A stretch of DNA of 54,841 nucleotides from positions 1 to 54,841 of the forward strand of contig JAIFLN010000106.1 in assembly GCA_020049045.1 (NCBI GenBank), in the 5' to 3' direction. The number at the start of each line of letters is the position of its first letter. The first letter of the stretch is position 1. The notes beneath the pieces are model-generated. The model was not told where the DNA came from, did no database searches, and saw only the letters and a list, made by a program, of their open reading frames with translations. Origin of the DNA: Spirochaetota bacterium (GTDB lineage: Bacteria > Spirochaetota > Spirochaetia > JABEVK01). Both the position numbers and the translations under genes were made by a program. This document shows, one piece after another, positions 16,281 to 23,956 of the stretch.

Positions 16281-17615
16281 TTGAAGTATTTTATCATGAA
16301 CCTCGGCTGTCAGATGAATCAGGCTGATTCCGAGCGTGTTCAGTCTGTATTCGGTCAAATGGGGTTGGAACGAACCGATGTGGAACGGGAGGCTCAAGTG
16401 CTGGGCATTGTGGCCTGCTCCGTGAGACAGAAGGCCATTGACCGGGTTTATACCAAAATCCATGAGTGGAACGAGCGTAAGAATTCAGAGAACTTGATCA
16501 CTTTTGTTTCGGGATGCATTCTGCCAGCCGACCATGAAAAATTCCTGGATCGTTTTGACCTTGTCTTTTCCATCGAAGACCTCTTAAAGGTACCCGATCT
16601 CTTCCGCCAGTATGGCATTGTAACTCCACTCTCACAGTTTGAAGGCAACGTCATCGTTCAAGGCTCTGCTCTCGAACCATTCTGGAAAGTGGCGCCGGTT
16701 TACTCATCGACGTTTGAAGCCTTCATTCCCATTCAAAACGGCTGTGACAAGTTCTGTACCTTCTGTGCTGTGCCCTATACACGGGGAAGGGAAGTCAGCC
16801 GCCCTTCCGCCGATATTCTGGAAGAAGTGAAAACTTTGGTGAAAAAGGGCTATAAGTCGATCCATCTGCTTGGACAAAACGTCAATTCCTACGGCCTGGA
16901 CAAAAATGGTGCAGAGCTCACTTTCAACCAGCTTCTCGAGGAAATCGGGCAATTTGGTGAAGCCGGTGGCTATCAGTTCTGGACGTACTTCACTTCTCCC
17001 CATCCCAGAGACATGAACAGGGAAGTGCTGCAGACAATAGCACGCTATCCTGTTTTGGCTAAGCTGATTCACCTGCCGCTTCAATCGGGTGACGATCATG
17101 TGCTGATCCGAATGAACCGCCACCATACCATGGACAGGTATCGGGAACTGATTGCCGACGTGCGCCGGCTTTTACCGCATGCAACCCTGTTTACCGATAT
17201 CATTGTGGGATTTACTGGAGAGACCGATCAACAGTTTCAGAGCACCCTCACTGCAATGAAGGAATTTCGCTATCAGATGGCTTTTATCGCCCAATACAGT
17301 CCAAGACCAGGTGCCGCTTCGGCACGTTGGGAGGACGATGTTTCTGGCGAAACAAAGAAAGAGCGGCTGCAGGTTCTGACACAGGTTCTGAGAGAAACCA
17401 GCCTTGAGTACAACCAGACTCTCGTAGGAAGAATCCTCAAAGTTCTTGTTGAAAAACCTGACAGGAAAAAAGGGTATTTGTCCGGACGAACTGAAGGAAA
17501 AATCTCGCTTCGTTTTGCTGGAACTGATCTTTCTCTGGTTGGTACTTTTGTCGACGTGCATATTGAGTCTGCTGTTCCCTTCTCTTTGGAGGGAACCCTG
17601 GTTGCCCGAACGTAG
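16281..17615 (+). CDS. miaB: tRNA-2-methylthio-N6-dimethylallyladenosine synthase MiaB
   Basis: Radical-SAM enzyme that methylthiolates i6A37 in tRNA. 444 residues from the TTG at 16281, preferred over GTG at 16278 because AGGAG then sits 5 bases upstream. The N-terminal domain has NLGCQMNQADSE (C10) plus VACSVRQ and VSGCILP for the auxiliary cluster. The radical-SAM motif is CDKFCTFCAVPYTRG, and PLQSGDDHVL is also present. A C-terminal TRAM domain starts near residue 375. MiaB needs reduced [4Fe-4S] clusters, supplied in E. coli by flavodoxin and its reductase; a reductase-like gene directly precedes it here. Confidence 0.96.
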   Translation: MKYFIMNLGCQMNQADSERVQSVFGQMGLERTDVEREAQVLGIVACSVRQKAIDRVYTKIHEWNERKNSENLITFVSGCILPADHEKFLDRFDLVFSIEDLLKVPDLFRQYGIVTPLSQFEGNVIVQGSALEPFWKVAPVYSSTFEAFIPIQNGCDKFCTFCAVPYTRGREVSRPSADILEEVKTLVKKGYKSIHLLGQNVNSYGLDKNGAELTFNQLLEEIGQFGEAGGYQFWTYFTSPHPRDMNREVLQTIARYPVLAKLIHLPLQSGDDHVLIRMNRHHTMDRYRELIADVRRLLPHATLFTDIIVGFTGETDQQFQSTLTAMKEFRYQMAFIAQYSPRPGAASARWEDDVSGETKKERLQVLTQVLRETSLEYNQTLVGRILKVLVEKPDRKKGYLSGRTEGKISLRFAGTDLSLVGTFVDVHIESAVPFSLEGTLVART

Positions 17616-17630
17616 CTCCCGTTGTATCTT
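17602..17630 (+). promoter_or_regulatory. Candidate leaderless promoter of hslO
   Basis: TTGCCC (17602-17607), a 17-base spacer and TATCTT (17625-17630) end 7 bases before the hslO ATG. Both hexamers are only 4/6 matches. It lies across the end of miaB, so read-through from miaB may also express hslO. Confidence 0.35.
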
Positions 17631-17637
17631 TGCGCGC

Positions 17638-18576
17638 ATGATCAAAACGAAGTTGCCCCTCAGCGATAAAGCATACCTTCTTGCCCGGGCCGGTGACCGG
17701 CTCACCAAGTTTGTGGCCGATAACGGCCGGATCCGTGGTGCCTATGTGCAAGGTAACTTGGTTTTACGTGAAATGGCCGCTAATCATCAATTAGGGGTTA
17801 TTGAAACTTACGTTCTGGGACAAGGGTATCTGGCGGCACTTCTGATGGCTTCCACTCTCAAAGGTGATGACCGGTTGAATCTGTCCATTACAGTCGATGG
17901 ACCGGCTGGCGGTTTCACTGTTGATGCCAACTGTTATGGTGAAGTGCGCGGCTCTCTGACGAATCAACCTTTTTTGATTCCCTCAGAATGGGAAGAACCT
18001 TCGATGTCCCAGATTCTAGGCAAAGGGTTTTTATCGGTAACCCGCTTTCTTGAGAAGAGTTTGGAACCCATGACCGGTACGGTTGAGTATGTTCCTGCTT
18101 CACTGGCCCAAAGTCTGGCACATTACTATGACCTTTCTGAACAGATCCCGACTGCTTTCGTGCTAAGTCTGCCTTTTGACCGACAAGGCCAATGCATGGG
18201 TGCAGGCGGTTTGCTCCTTCAAGCCTTACCTGGTTATGACCTTGGCAGGTGGGAATCGATGGTGGAGAGGTTGTATGAACTTCCCAGCATCGGTGAAAAT
18301 GCGGCAGAAGGCCATGACCCATCGGCTCTTTTGGGTTTCTGGTTTTCTGACTTTGAACCCAAAATCCTTGCTTCACATCGAGTGGAGTTCTTTTGTCCTT
18401 GTTCCAAGGTCAAATTCGGAAAGTTTTTGGGTGGGCTTCCTGAAAAAGACAAAACGGAGATTCTGGCCGACGGCCCGATACCTCTGGAAACAACCTGTCA
18501 TAACTGTGCCTCGACCTACCGGTTTGAGCGTATTGAGCTTGAAGAACTTTGGAAAGTCGATGGCCAGAGAAATTGA
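17638..18576 (+). CDS. hslO: Redox-regulated chaperone Hsp33
   Basis: Holdase activated when its zinc cysteines are oxidised by peroxide plus heat or hypochlorite. 312 residues. The N-terminal substrate domain has GYLAALLMAST and the C-terminal redox switch has CxC (FCPCSK) followed about 40 residues later by CxxC (TTCHNCA), the four zinc ligands. GAGGLLLQALPG is typical of the family. The ATG at 17638 matches the family N-terminus; a longer frame back to 17446 overlaps miaB and is rejected. No Shine-Dalgarno site. It sits with FNR2 and miaB, giving the cluster a redox theme. Confidence 0.95.
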   Translation: MIKTKLPLSDKAYLLARAGDRLTKFVADNGRIRGAYVQGNLVLREMAANHQLGVIETYVLGQGYLAALLMASTLKGDDRLNLSITVDGPAGGFTVDANCYGEVRGSLTNQPFLIPSEWEEPSMSQILGKGFLSVTRFLEKSLEPMTGTVEYVPASLAQSLAHYYDLSEQIPTAFVLSLPFDRQGQCMGAGGLLLQALPGYDLGRWESMVERLYELPSIGENAAEGHDPSALLGFWFSDFEPKILASHRVEFFCPCSKVKFGKFLGGLPEKDKTEILADGPIPLETTCHNCASTYRFERIELEELWKVDGQRN

Positions 18577-19114
18577 ACTGAAGATCCGACTAAATGACCC
18601 TCTGGAATTTCAGAACCGCCTGAGGACTCTTGCCGTCGCAGAAGGGCCTTATTCGAAACATGACACCTATTACCTCGGTTCATCAGGTTCGTTCCGTTTG
18701 CGGGAGTCGAATGGACATTATACGATTTGCCGTAAAGAAAAGACCTTGAATGACGGCATTGAGGTCAGCCGGGAAATCGAGTTCGGGATTGATGACCCCA
18801 AAGCTTTCGGCGACTTCGCCCAGAGTCTTGGCTTTCGACTCTGGTATGTTAAAAATAAAAAGGGACAGGCTTGGCGGTGGGGACCGGTCCTTATTGAAGT
18901 CGGCACCGTTTCTCAGCTGGGATGGTTTGCCGAGTTTGAACTGCTTTTGCCCGATGAGTCAGACGAGATCCGTGTTGACCAAGCCCGTCAGAAGCTTTTC
19001 GCGGCACTGGAATCGTTGAATGTGGGGCCGGACCAAATTGAACACCAGACGTACGCCCAGCTGCTTCAGCGGAGACTTCCGCCGCCTGTTTCGGTCCAAT
19101 TCGAATTCCCGTAA
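18560..19114 (+). CDS. CYTH-domain protein (class IV adenylate cyclase / triphosphatase family)
   Basis: 184 residues. The N-terminus carries the defining ExExK motif as EIELK, and the charged strands of the CYTH tunnel follow (SFRLRES, YTICRKE, EISRE-like EVSREIEF, GPVLIEVGTV, WFAEFELLL). Members hydrolyse thiamine triphosphate or polyphosphate, or act as CyaB-type adenylyl cyclases; sequence alone cannot decide. The ATG at 18560 has GGAAAG upstream and overlaps hslO by 17 bases. The last 49 bases overlap the end of the lipM-like gene on the opposite strand. Confidence 0.88.
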   Translation: MAREIELKIRLNDPLEFQNRLRTLAVAEGPYSKHDTYYLGSSGSFRLRESNGHYTICRKEKTLNDGIEVSREIEFGIDDPKAFGDFAQSLGFRLWYVKNKKGQAWRWGPVLIEVGTVSQLGWFAEFELLLPDESDEIRVDQARQKLFAALESLNVGPDQIEHQTYAQLLQRRLPPPVSVQFEFP

Positions 19115-19866
19115 CGTTCTTCCATCAAAACCTTAGCCCTTCCCAATTCTGTTTCTGATGGCATAGAAACGGCAAGATTGAGGGTTAGGCGAGCCTCGAA
19201 GGAGGCCGCTAAGCGATTTGTCAGTGTCTGTAGCGAGCCGCTCCAACCCAATTCCGCAAGATCTGTGGTTGTTTCCGGATCGGGACGAAAGCCCGGTAAA
19301 AACAGCTGTTCCAATATCGTACGATTCAACGTTAATGGAACAGAGCCGTGTTGGAAGATCGAATCTCTTTCGCGGCGCTGGGCATTTCCACCAAGTTTTT
19401 TTCCATCCACCAAAATGTCATACTCTTCTTGACCCGCGAAACAGGCTGGCGTGAAAACGCCAAGTGATTCCTTTTTGATAATTTGGTCTTTGGCAAACTG
19501 GGCGTTCCAACCGAATTGGGCCCAGGTATCCAAGAGAAAACCGCAAAGTTTTTCAAAGGATGCCTTCACTCCCTGAACCTCAAGATGACTCTGAAGACAG
19601 GCCAGACTGTAGGTCAATTCCTGGTCGTGCCAGATGCCACCACCGCCAGTTGGCCTGCGCACCCTGGGAACTGTACGTGCTGCCTCAGAAAGGCCCGTAC
19701 TCAGGTTCTGGAACCTTCCTAGACTCAAGGTTCCTGGAATCCAGGAATAGAACCGCAGAAAGGGGCTTCCCCCTGCTCGGACCGATTCGGCGAGTGCTTC
19801 ATCAAGAGCCATGTTCCATGCACCGCTGGCACCCTCCGTGATGATCAGCCTCCAGGAGCGGTTCAG
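19066..19866 (-). CDS. lipM: Octanoyltransferase of the LipM/LplA family, CTG start
   Basis: BPL/LplA/LipB-fold acyltransferase that loads octanoate onto carrier proteins. 266 residues. Motifs: SGAWNMALDEAL, RRPTGGGGIWHDQELTYS (lipoate-binding loop) and PACFAGQEEYDILVDGKK, with a Cys at the position of the LipM nucleophile, then GNAQRR and QHGSVPL. The Cys and QHGS favour LipM (octanoyl-ACP:GcvH transferase) over LplA ligase. The best start is CTG at 19866: GGGAGG lies 7 bases upstream, CTGA overlaps the gcvH stop, and the product begins NRSWRLI as the family does. A longer form from 19917 would overlap gcvH by 55 bases. Last gene of the lipoate operon. Confidence 0.85.
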   Translation of the reverse strand: MNRSWRLIITEGASGAWNMALDEALAESVRAGGSPFLRFYSWIPGTLSLGRFQNLSTGLSEAARTVPRVRRPTGGGGIWHDQELTYSLACLQSHLEVQGVKASFEKLCGFLLDTWAQFGWNAQFAKDQIIKKESLGVFTPACFAGQEEYDILVDGKKLGGNAQRRERDSIFQHGSVPLTLNRTILEQLFLPGFRPDPETTTDLAELGWSGSLQTLTNRLAASFEARLTLNLAVSMPSETELGRAKVLMEERYGNSNWTETGGGSLR

Positions 19867-20237
19867 CGGCCCGCCTCCCAGTCCTTCCACTGTTCTCCGT
19901 TCATCAAAGCTCCCCATTCTTCAGAGGAAACCTCTTCCAGAGCGAAGATCCAGGCCGTATTCTCCGGGCTGGTGTTGAGCAGCTGAGGTTCGGAAACCAG
20001 TTGGGAGTTGACGGACACAATTCGTCCTCCCACTGGTGCATAATAGTCAGCTGCGGCTTTCACAGCTTCCAGGGCACAGACGGCTTCACCGGCAACAATA
20101 CAGCGACCGATGGACGGAAGCTCCACAAAAGTCACATCGCCAAGATCGTTTACCACGGGAGTCGTCAATCCAACTGTCCAACGGGTTCCGTCAAAGCGAA
20201 CCCATTCTCCATTCTTGGTATAACGCAATTCAGCCAT
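19863..20237 (-). CDS. gcvH: Glycine cleavage H-like lipoyl carrier protein
   Basis: 124-residue lipoyl-domain protein. The modified lysine is K60 in ALEAVKAAADYYAP, with PVGGRIVSVN following, as in GcvH. The start at 20237 has GGAGG 6 bases upstream and overlaps the end of lipA by 8 bases. No gcvT or gcvP gene is nearby. Between lipA and the LipM-like gene it probably serves as the carrier on which octanoate is loaded and converted to lipoate, as GcvH does in Bacillus subtilis; a role in glycine cleavage encoded elsewhere is not excluded. Confidence 0.92.
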   Translation of the reverse strand: MAELRYTKNGEWVRFDGTRWTVGLTTPVVNDLGDVTFVELPSIGRCIVAGEAVCALEAVKAAADYYAPVGGRIVSVNSQLVSEPQLLNTSPENTAWIFALEEVSSEEWGALMNGEQWKDWEAGR

Positions 20238-21111
20238 GGATGGCCTCCAATGGGATCGATGCATCGAAATCAGAAGCCCGGTAGCTTGATCGGACCAACG
20301 GGCCCGAAGCAACAAAACGGAATCCTTTTTTATAAGCCAGATGCTTCAGTTCAAGGAATTCGTCGGGAGAGTAGTGTCTTTCGACCGCCAGATGATTTCT
20401 GGTCGGTTGAAGATATTGTCCAAAAGTGACAATGTCGGTACCGACGGACCTCAAATCGTCGAGAGTCTCGGAAAGCTCGTCAAAGGTTTCACCCAAACCG
20501 ACCATTAAACTGGTCTTGGTGATCAGGTCTTGCTTCTTGTAGAATTCCAGACAGGTTAGGGTAGTGTTATAACCAGCCCTCACGTCACGGACAGGATGTG
20601 TGAGTCTTCGTACTGTTTCGAGGTTCTGGGCAGCAACATAAGGTCGCGATGCTGCAAGAATTCCCATCCGATCCTGGTCCCCACCGAAGTCCGGCACCAG
20701 GGTTTCCACTTTGGTTTCGGGATAAGTCTTATGGATGGCTCTGACGACAGAAGCAAAATGCGCGGCCCCATGATCGGGGAGATCGTCCCGGTCCACACTC
20801 GTCAGAACAACATAATTGAGACCCATCATACCCACCATTTCGACGGTATGAACAATCTCTTTCAGGTCCAGTGCTCCCCTAGGGTTTCCTGTCTTTACAT
20901 TGCAAAACCGGCAACCCCGGGTACAAGTATCGCCAAGAATCATAATGGTGGCCGTTTTCTGACTCCAGCATTCGGTAAGGTTGGGACAGTTGGCTTCGGC
21001 ACAGACCGTGGACAAACCTCGTTCTTTGAGCGCAACACGAAGATCACGAAATTCATCATTGCGCCGGCCGGCCACCTTAAGCCATTCAGGCTTGGGAACA
21101 CGTTCACTCAT
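20230..21111 (-). CDS. lipA: Lipoyl synthase LipA
   Basis: Radical-SAM enzyme inserting two sulfurs into protein-bound octanoyl chains. 293 residues. The auxiliary cluster cysteines are C37, C42, C48 (CAEANCPNLTEC), and the radical-SAM cluster is C63, C67, C70 (CTRGCRFC). The C-terminal RSSYRA supplies the serine ligand of the auxiliary cluster. The ATG overlaps the stop of the FNR-like gene (ATGA) with AGGAG 11 bases upstream. LipA requires an external reductant, for which the coupled upstream flavoprotein is an obvious candidate. Confidence 0.97.
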   Translation of the reverse strand: MSERVPKPEWLKVAGRRNDEFRDLRVALKERGLSTVCAEANCPNLTECWSQKTATIMILGDTCTRGCRFCNVKTGNPRGALDLKEIVHTVEMVGMMGLNYVVLTSVDRDDLPDHGAAHFASVVRAIHKTYPETKVETLVPDFGGDQDRMGILAASRPYVAAQNLETVRRLTHPVRDVRAGYNTTLTCLEFYKKQDLITKTSLMVGLGETFDELSETLDDLRSVGTDIVTFGQYLQPTRNHLAVERHYSPDEFLELKHLAYKKGFRFVASGPLVRSSYRASDFDASIPLEAIHG

Positions 21112-21758
21112 TGATAGAACAACTCCTCATGAATCTGTGAAGGGGCTACCCCACGGTTTCGCAATATTTCAGAAACAGCCAGGATCATCCGCTGATTACC
21201 ACACAAAAAATAGCAGATTTTCTCATTGACGGGAACATCTGCAGCCAAATCAGTAACTTTTCTTTGGGGTAGGTTCTTCTCTGAAATCCGGCTGAAAGCC
21301 CAATGAACGGGTGCTCTCTGCTCCAGCCATACCCTGTTGATTGCCTCTTCAGGGTCACGAGCACCAATGCAGAAGGCCAGAGGCTGAACCGGCTGCCGGG
21401 CACTCAGTACTGCCAGAAACGGTGAAATCCCTGTTCCAGTGGCAAACCAAACCTCCTGTTTGGATTGCCCCGGGTGAAACCAGCCAAAGGGAGTTCCCAC
21501 ACCTACCTGGTCCCCTGGTTTCAAACTTTCAAGCCATTGACTAAATGAAGAAGAATCATTTTTTCCTTCAAGCTTCCGAATGAGAAACCGCAAAACGCGC
21601 TCATCGGGGTGTGACGAGAAAGAGTAGGACCGTGAATCGACTTGATCACTCCTAATGAGGAGTACACAGTCTCCGCATTGATATTCCAGTCCTTCTCTTT
21701 CAACCTCAAGTTCAAAAACAGACGGCGCTCTGTCGAGGCGAGCCAGAACAACTGCCAG
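21108..21758 (-). CDS. Ferredoxin-NADP+ reductase-like flavoprotein 3, coupled to lipA, probable CTG start
   Basis: Third FNR paralogue. Motifs: YQCGDCVLL, RxYS as RSYS, LKPGDQVGVG, TPFGWF, GTGISPF, FLCGNQRMI and aromatic C-terminus ELFYQ. The first TTG (21593) would delete the flavin-binding RSYS part. Reading upstream, the frame is open to a stop at 21780-21782 with no ATG, GTG or TTG before that TTG; CTG at 21758 has GGGAG 7 bases upstream, follows the parvulin stop closely, and gives 216 residues, matching the other two paralogues (216 and 218). Stop codon overlaps the lipA start. I infer it is the electron donor, or donor reductase, for LipA. Confidence 0.82.
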   Translation of the reverse strand: MAVVLARLDRAPSVFELEVEREGLEYQCGDCVLLIRSDQVDSRSYSFSSHPDERVLRFLIRKLEGKNDSSSFSQWLESLKPGDQVGVGTPFGWFHPGQSKQEVWFATGTGISPFLAVLSARQPVQPLAFCIGARDPEEAINRVWLEQRAPVHWAFSRISEKNLPQRKVTDLAADVPVNEKICYFLCGNQRMILAVSEILRNRGVAPSQIHEELFYQ

Positions 21759-21762
21759 GGGG

Positions 21763-22041
21763 CTACTCCCGTTTTCCTGTCACTTTGATCACATGGTAAC
21801 CAAAAGAGGATTGAACCACATCGCTGATACTGCCAACACCAAGGCGCTTGACGGCTGACTCAAAAGCAGGAACCATTTTTCCAGGACCGAACCAGCCTAA
21901 ATCACCTCCCTGACTTTTTGAGGGGCAGGTTGAAAACTCCCTGGCTAAAGACTCAAGAGAAGCCCCCTGTTTGATTCTGATCAAGAGGTTTTGAGCCAAA
22001 TTACGGTCTTTGACAAGGATGTGACTAGCTTTCCATTCCAT
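21763..22041 (-). CDS. Parvulin-type peptidyl-prolyl isomerase, minimal
   Basis: 92-residue single PpiC/rotamase domain with no signal peptide, so cytoplasmic. Motifs: ASHILVKD at the N-terminus, SLAREFSTCPSKSQGGDLGWF with the conserved GGDLG and phenylalanine, MVPAFESA and FGYHVIKV at the end. The ATG has AGGAG 8 bases upstream. It lies between ribA and the FNR3 gene in one tight operon. Its client protein is not apparent from sequence. Confidence 0.92.
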   Translation of the reverse strand: MEWKASHILVKDRNLAQNLLIRIKQGASLESLAREFSTCPSKSQGGDLGWFGPGKMVPAFESAVKRLGVGSISDVVQSSFGYHVIKVTGKRE

Positions 22042-22063
22042 GAGGTGTTCTCCTGGGGCACTT

Positions 22064-22741
22064 TCAGAAAAGATGGCCCATGTGATTTTTTTTTGTTTCT
22101 AGGTAACTCTTGCTATGGGGGTTCTCGGGAATAATCAGAGGAATTCTGCGTGTTATGACAATTCCTTCCGTCTCCAGACCCTGAATTTTTTCTGGGTTAT
22201 TGGTCAATAATGCGATGCTTTGGATACCTAAGAGAACAATCATACGTGCAGCACTGGCATATTTTCGGGCATCGGGAGAAAAACCCAGGTAGACATTGGC
22301 TTCGATGGTGTCGAGACCTAGGTCTTGAAGCTGATACGCTTTGATTTTGTTCAAGAGCCCGATACCCCGGCCCTCTTGAATGAGATAGAGGACAACTCCG
22401 AAATCCTGTTTCCCCATAAAATCAAGGGCAGCTTCAAGTTGGGCCTGACAATCACAACGAAGACTGCCCAGCACATCACCAGTATGGCATTGACTATGGA
22501 CTCGAAGCGGAACATCCGTCCTGCCTGTGACATCACCCTTTATGATAGCTGTGTGTTCTTTTCCTGTTGAAGGTTCATAAAAACCAACAATTTCAAAGTC
22601 TCCATGCGTGGTTGGTAAGTGGGCCCGGGCCACCATGACCAAATCATCATCGTGTGGGATGCCTAAATATTCACTTTCATCAAGAAAATCAGGGCGGCCA
22701 TTCAGTTTACGGTCGAGGTTACGATACGCCGATTCAATCAT
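22064..22741 (-). CDS. ribA: GTP cyclohydrolase II
   Basis: First step of riboflavin synthesis: GTP to the diaminopyrimidine phosphate, formate and pyrophosphate. 225 residues, stand-alone RibA without a fused DHBP synthase. The catalytic zinc site is CHTGDVLGSLRCDC, preceded by RVHSQ, and the active-site EGRGIGLLNKI and DTIEANVYLGF follow. GGGGAG lies 10 bases before the ATG. It is divergent from the RibD reductase-domain gene and heads an operon that contains a flavoprotein gene, so flavin supply and flavoenzyme are co-located. Confidence 0.96.
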   Translation of the reverse strand: MIESAYRNLDRKLNGRPDFLDESEYLGIPHDDDLVMVARAHLPTTHGDFEIVGFYEPSTGKEHTAIIKGDVTGRTDVPLRVHSQCHTGDVLGSLRCDCQAQLEAALDFMGKQDFGVVLYLIQEGRGIGLLNKIKAYQLQDLGLDTIEANVYLGFSPDARKYASAARMIVLLGIQSIALLTNNPEKIQGLETEGIVITRRIPLIIPENPHSKSYLETKKNHMGHLF

Positions 22742-22821
22742 GTTACTCGGTCTCCCCTAGAAAAATACGGTTTGTCTGGTCAAAAGTCTACGTCCCTGTC
22801 ATTTTATACCAAGGAGTATTC

Positions 22822-23475
22822 ATGGAACGACCCTATGTGACCCTAAGTTGGGCTCAGACACTCGATGGACGTCTGGCAACGTTGACAGGGGACAGCCAAT
22901 GGATCGGTGGTCCGGAAAGCTTGAACTTCGCACATCAGTTGCGGAGAGACAATCAGGCGATCTTGGTTGGAGTCACAACAGTGTTGAAAGATAATCCCCG
23001 ATTGACTTGCCGGATACCGGGAGGTCGGAACCCGCTTCGGGTTGTCCTCGATTCTCAGTTGAGAACTCCGCTGAACTCAGCGTTGGTAGTCGGCATCCAC
23101 GAAGCACCCACGGTCATCTATTCTGGTCCTGCCGCTCCCCAAGAGCGTCTGCAACCCTTAGTGAACCTTGGTGTCACAGTAGTCCCTGTTTCACTCAGGC
23201 AAAACCGTCTGGACCTCGGTATGGTATTGAGCGATTTGAAAACAAGGGGAATCGGGACTCTTTTTGTGGAAGGAGGAGCCGCAGTGCTTACGGCATTTTT
23301 GGCAGCGGATCTGGTGGATCGGGTGGTGGTAGTCACAGCTCCCTTCCTTTTGGGAAAGGGAATCGAGGCTGTCGGTGATCTGGGTCAACGCATTCTCGCC
23401 CAAGCCCCACGCCCTCTGTCTTGGAGACGCTGGGATCTGGGACAAGACTTGGCGACAGAGTTGATTTTCCATTAA
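22822..23475 (+). CDS. Stand-alone RibD C-terminal reductase domain protein
   Basis: 217 residues, DHFR-like fold of the RibD C-terminal domain, which reduces the ribosylamino-pyrimidine intermediate of riboflavin synthesis with NADPH. Motifs: SWAQTLDGRLAT, SQWIGGPES, ILVGVTTVLKDNPRLTCR, NPLRVVLDS and LFVEGGAAVL. The N-terminal deaminase domain is absent. The start at 22822 has AAGGAG 6 bases upstream; a longer frame from 22654 would run into ribA. Its position divergent from ribA supports riboflavin synthesis. Confidence 0.9.
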   Translation: MERPYVTLSWAQTLDGRLATLTGDSQWIGGPESLNFAHQLRRDNQAILVGVTTVLKDNPRLTCRIPGGRNPLRVVLDSQLRTPLNSALVVGIHEAPTVIYSGPAAPQERLQPLVNLGVTVVPVSLRQNRLDLGMVLSDLKTRGIGTLFVEGGAAVLTAFLAADLVDRVVVVTAPFLLGKGIEAVGDLGQRILAQAPRPLSWRRWDLGQDLATELIFH

Positions 23476-23476
23476 G

Positions 23477-23956
23477 GTGGGCATCCTGCTGACACTTTTG
23501 AAAAAACTCTGCCGGCATTACAAACTCAAAAATCTAGGGGCGTTTCTGATCGTCAATCTTTGCGTTACAGTACCGTTTTTAGCAGCCTTGGCAGTGCCTG
23601 TTGCCATTCCTTCGAACCCTTCTATGGGATTGGTTGTTTTAATCATCGGATTTCTAGTAACTGGACAGGTATTAGCGATATCGGGACGTCTTCTAGGCGT
23701 ACGTTTTCAAGATGACAAGGTATCGGTAAAAGGGTTAGGCAAGGCTTGGGGCGATGCCTGGGCAGAAGGGCTGGTTCTGTTTTCTCTTGGTACGCTGGCC
23801 GTCGGCACCCTTCTAGTTCTTGGCTGTCTTCCTTTCTATCTTCCTGTTCGTCGACGCAGTCCGTTCTCTGCGTTTGATGAATACAAATCCGGCACTGTCG
23901 AAGGAGCCTATGAGTTGGCAACCAGCAATGAGAACCAGGAGCGGCCTAGCTCTTAA
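23477..23956 (+). CDS. Small integral membrane protein of unknown function
   Basis: 159 residues. Hydrophobic segments at roughly 20-45, 48-70 and 95-120, with Lys/Arg-rich N-terminus and a polar acidic tail (FDEYKSGTVEGAYE), giving three to four membrane helices. Starts with GTG one base after the RibD stop; TTG at 23498 is an alternative. I do not recognise the family. Its end overlaps the rhomboid gene on the other strand by 11 bases. Confidence 0.6.
   Translation: MGILLTLLKKLCRHYKLKNLGAFLIVNLCVTVPFLAALAVPVAIPSNPSMGLVVLIIGFLVTGQVLAISGRLLGVRFQDDKVSVKGLGKAWGDAWAEGLVLFSLGTLAVGTLLVLGCLPFYLPVRRRSPFSAFDEYKSGTVEGAYELATSNENQERPSS

Noticed and set aside
2964-21758. The FNR-like genes as PyrK-type dihydroorotate dehydrogenase subunits
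   Set aside because: The C-terminal 2Fe-2S cysteine cluster of PyrK is missing and no pyrD is adjacent.
22742-22821. FMN riboswitch between ribA and the RibD-domain gene
   Set aside because: The 80-base gap is too short for an RFN element plus expression platform and shows none of its conserved blocks.
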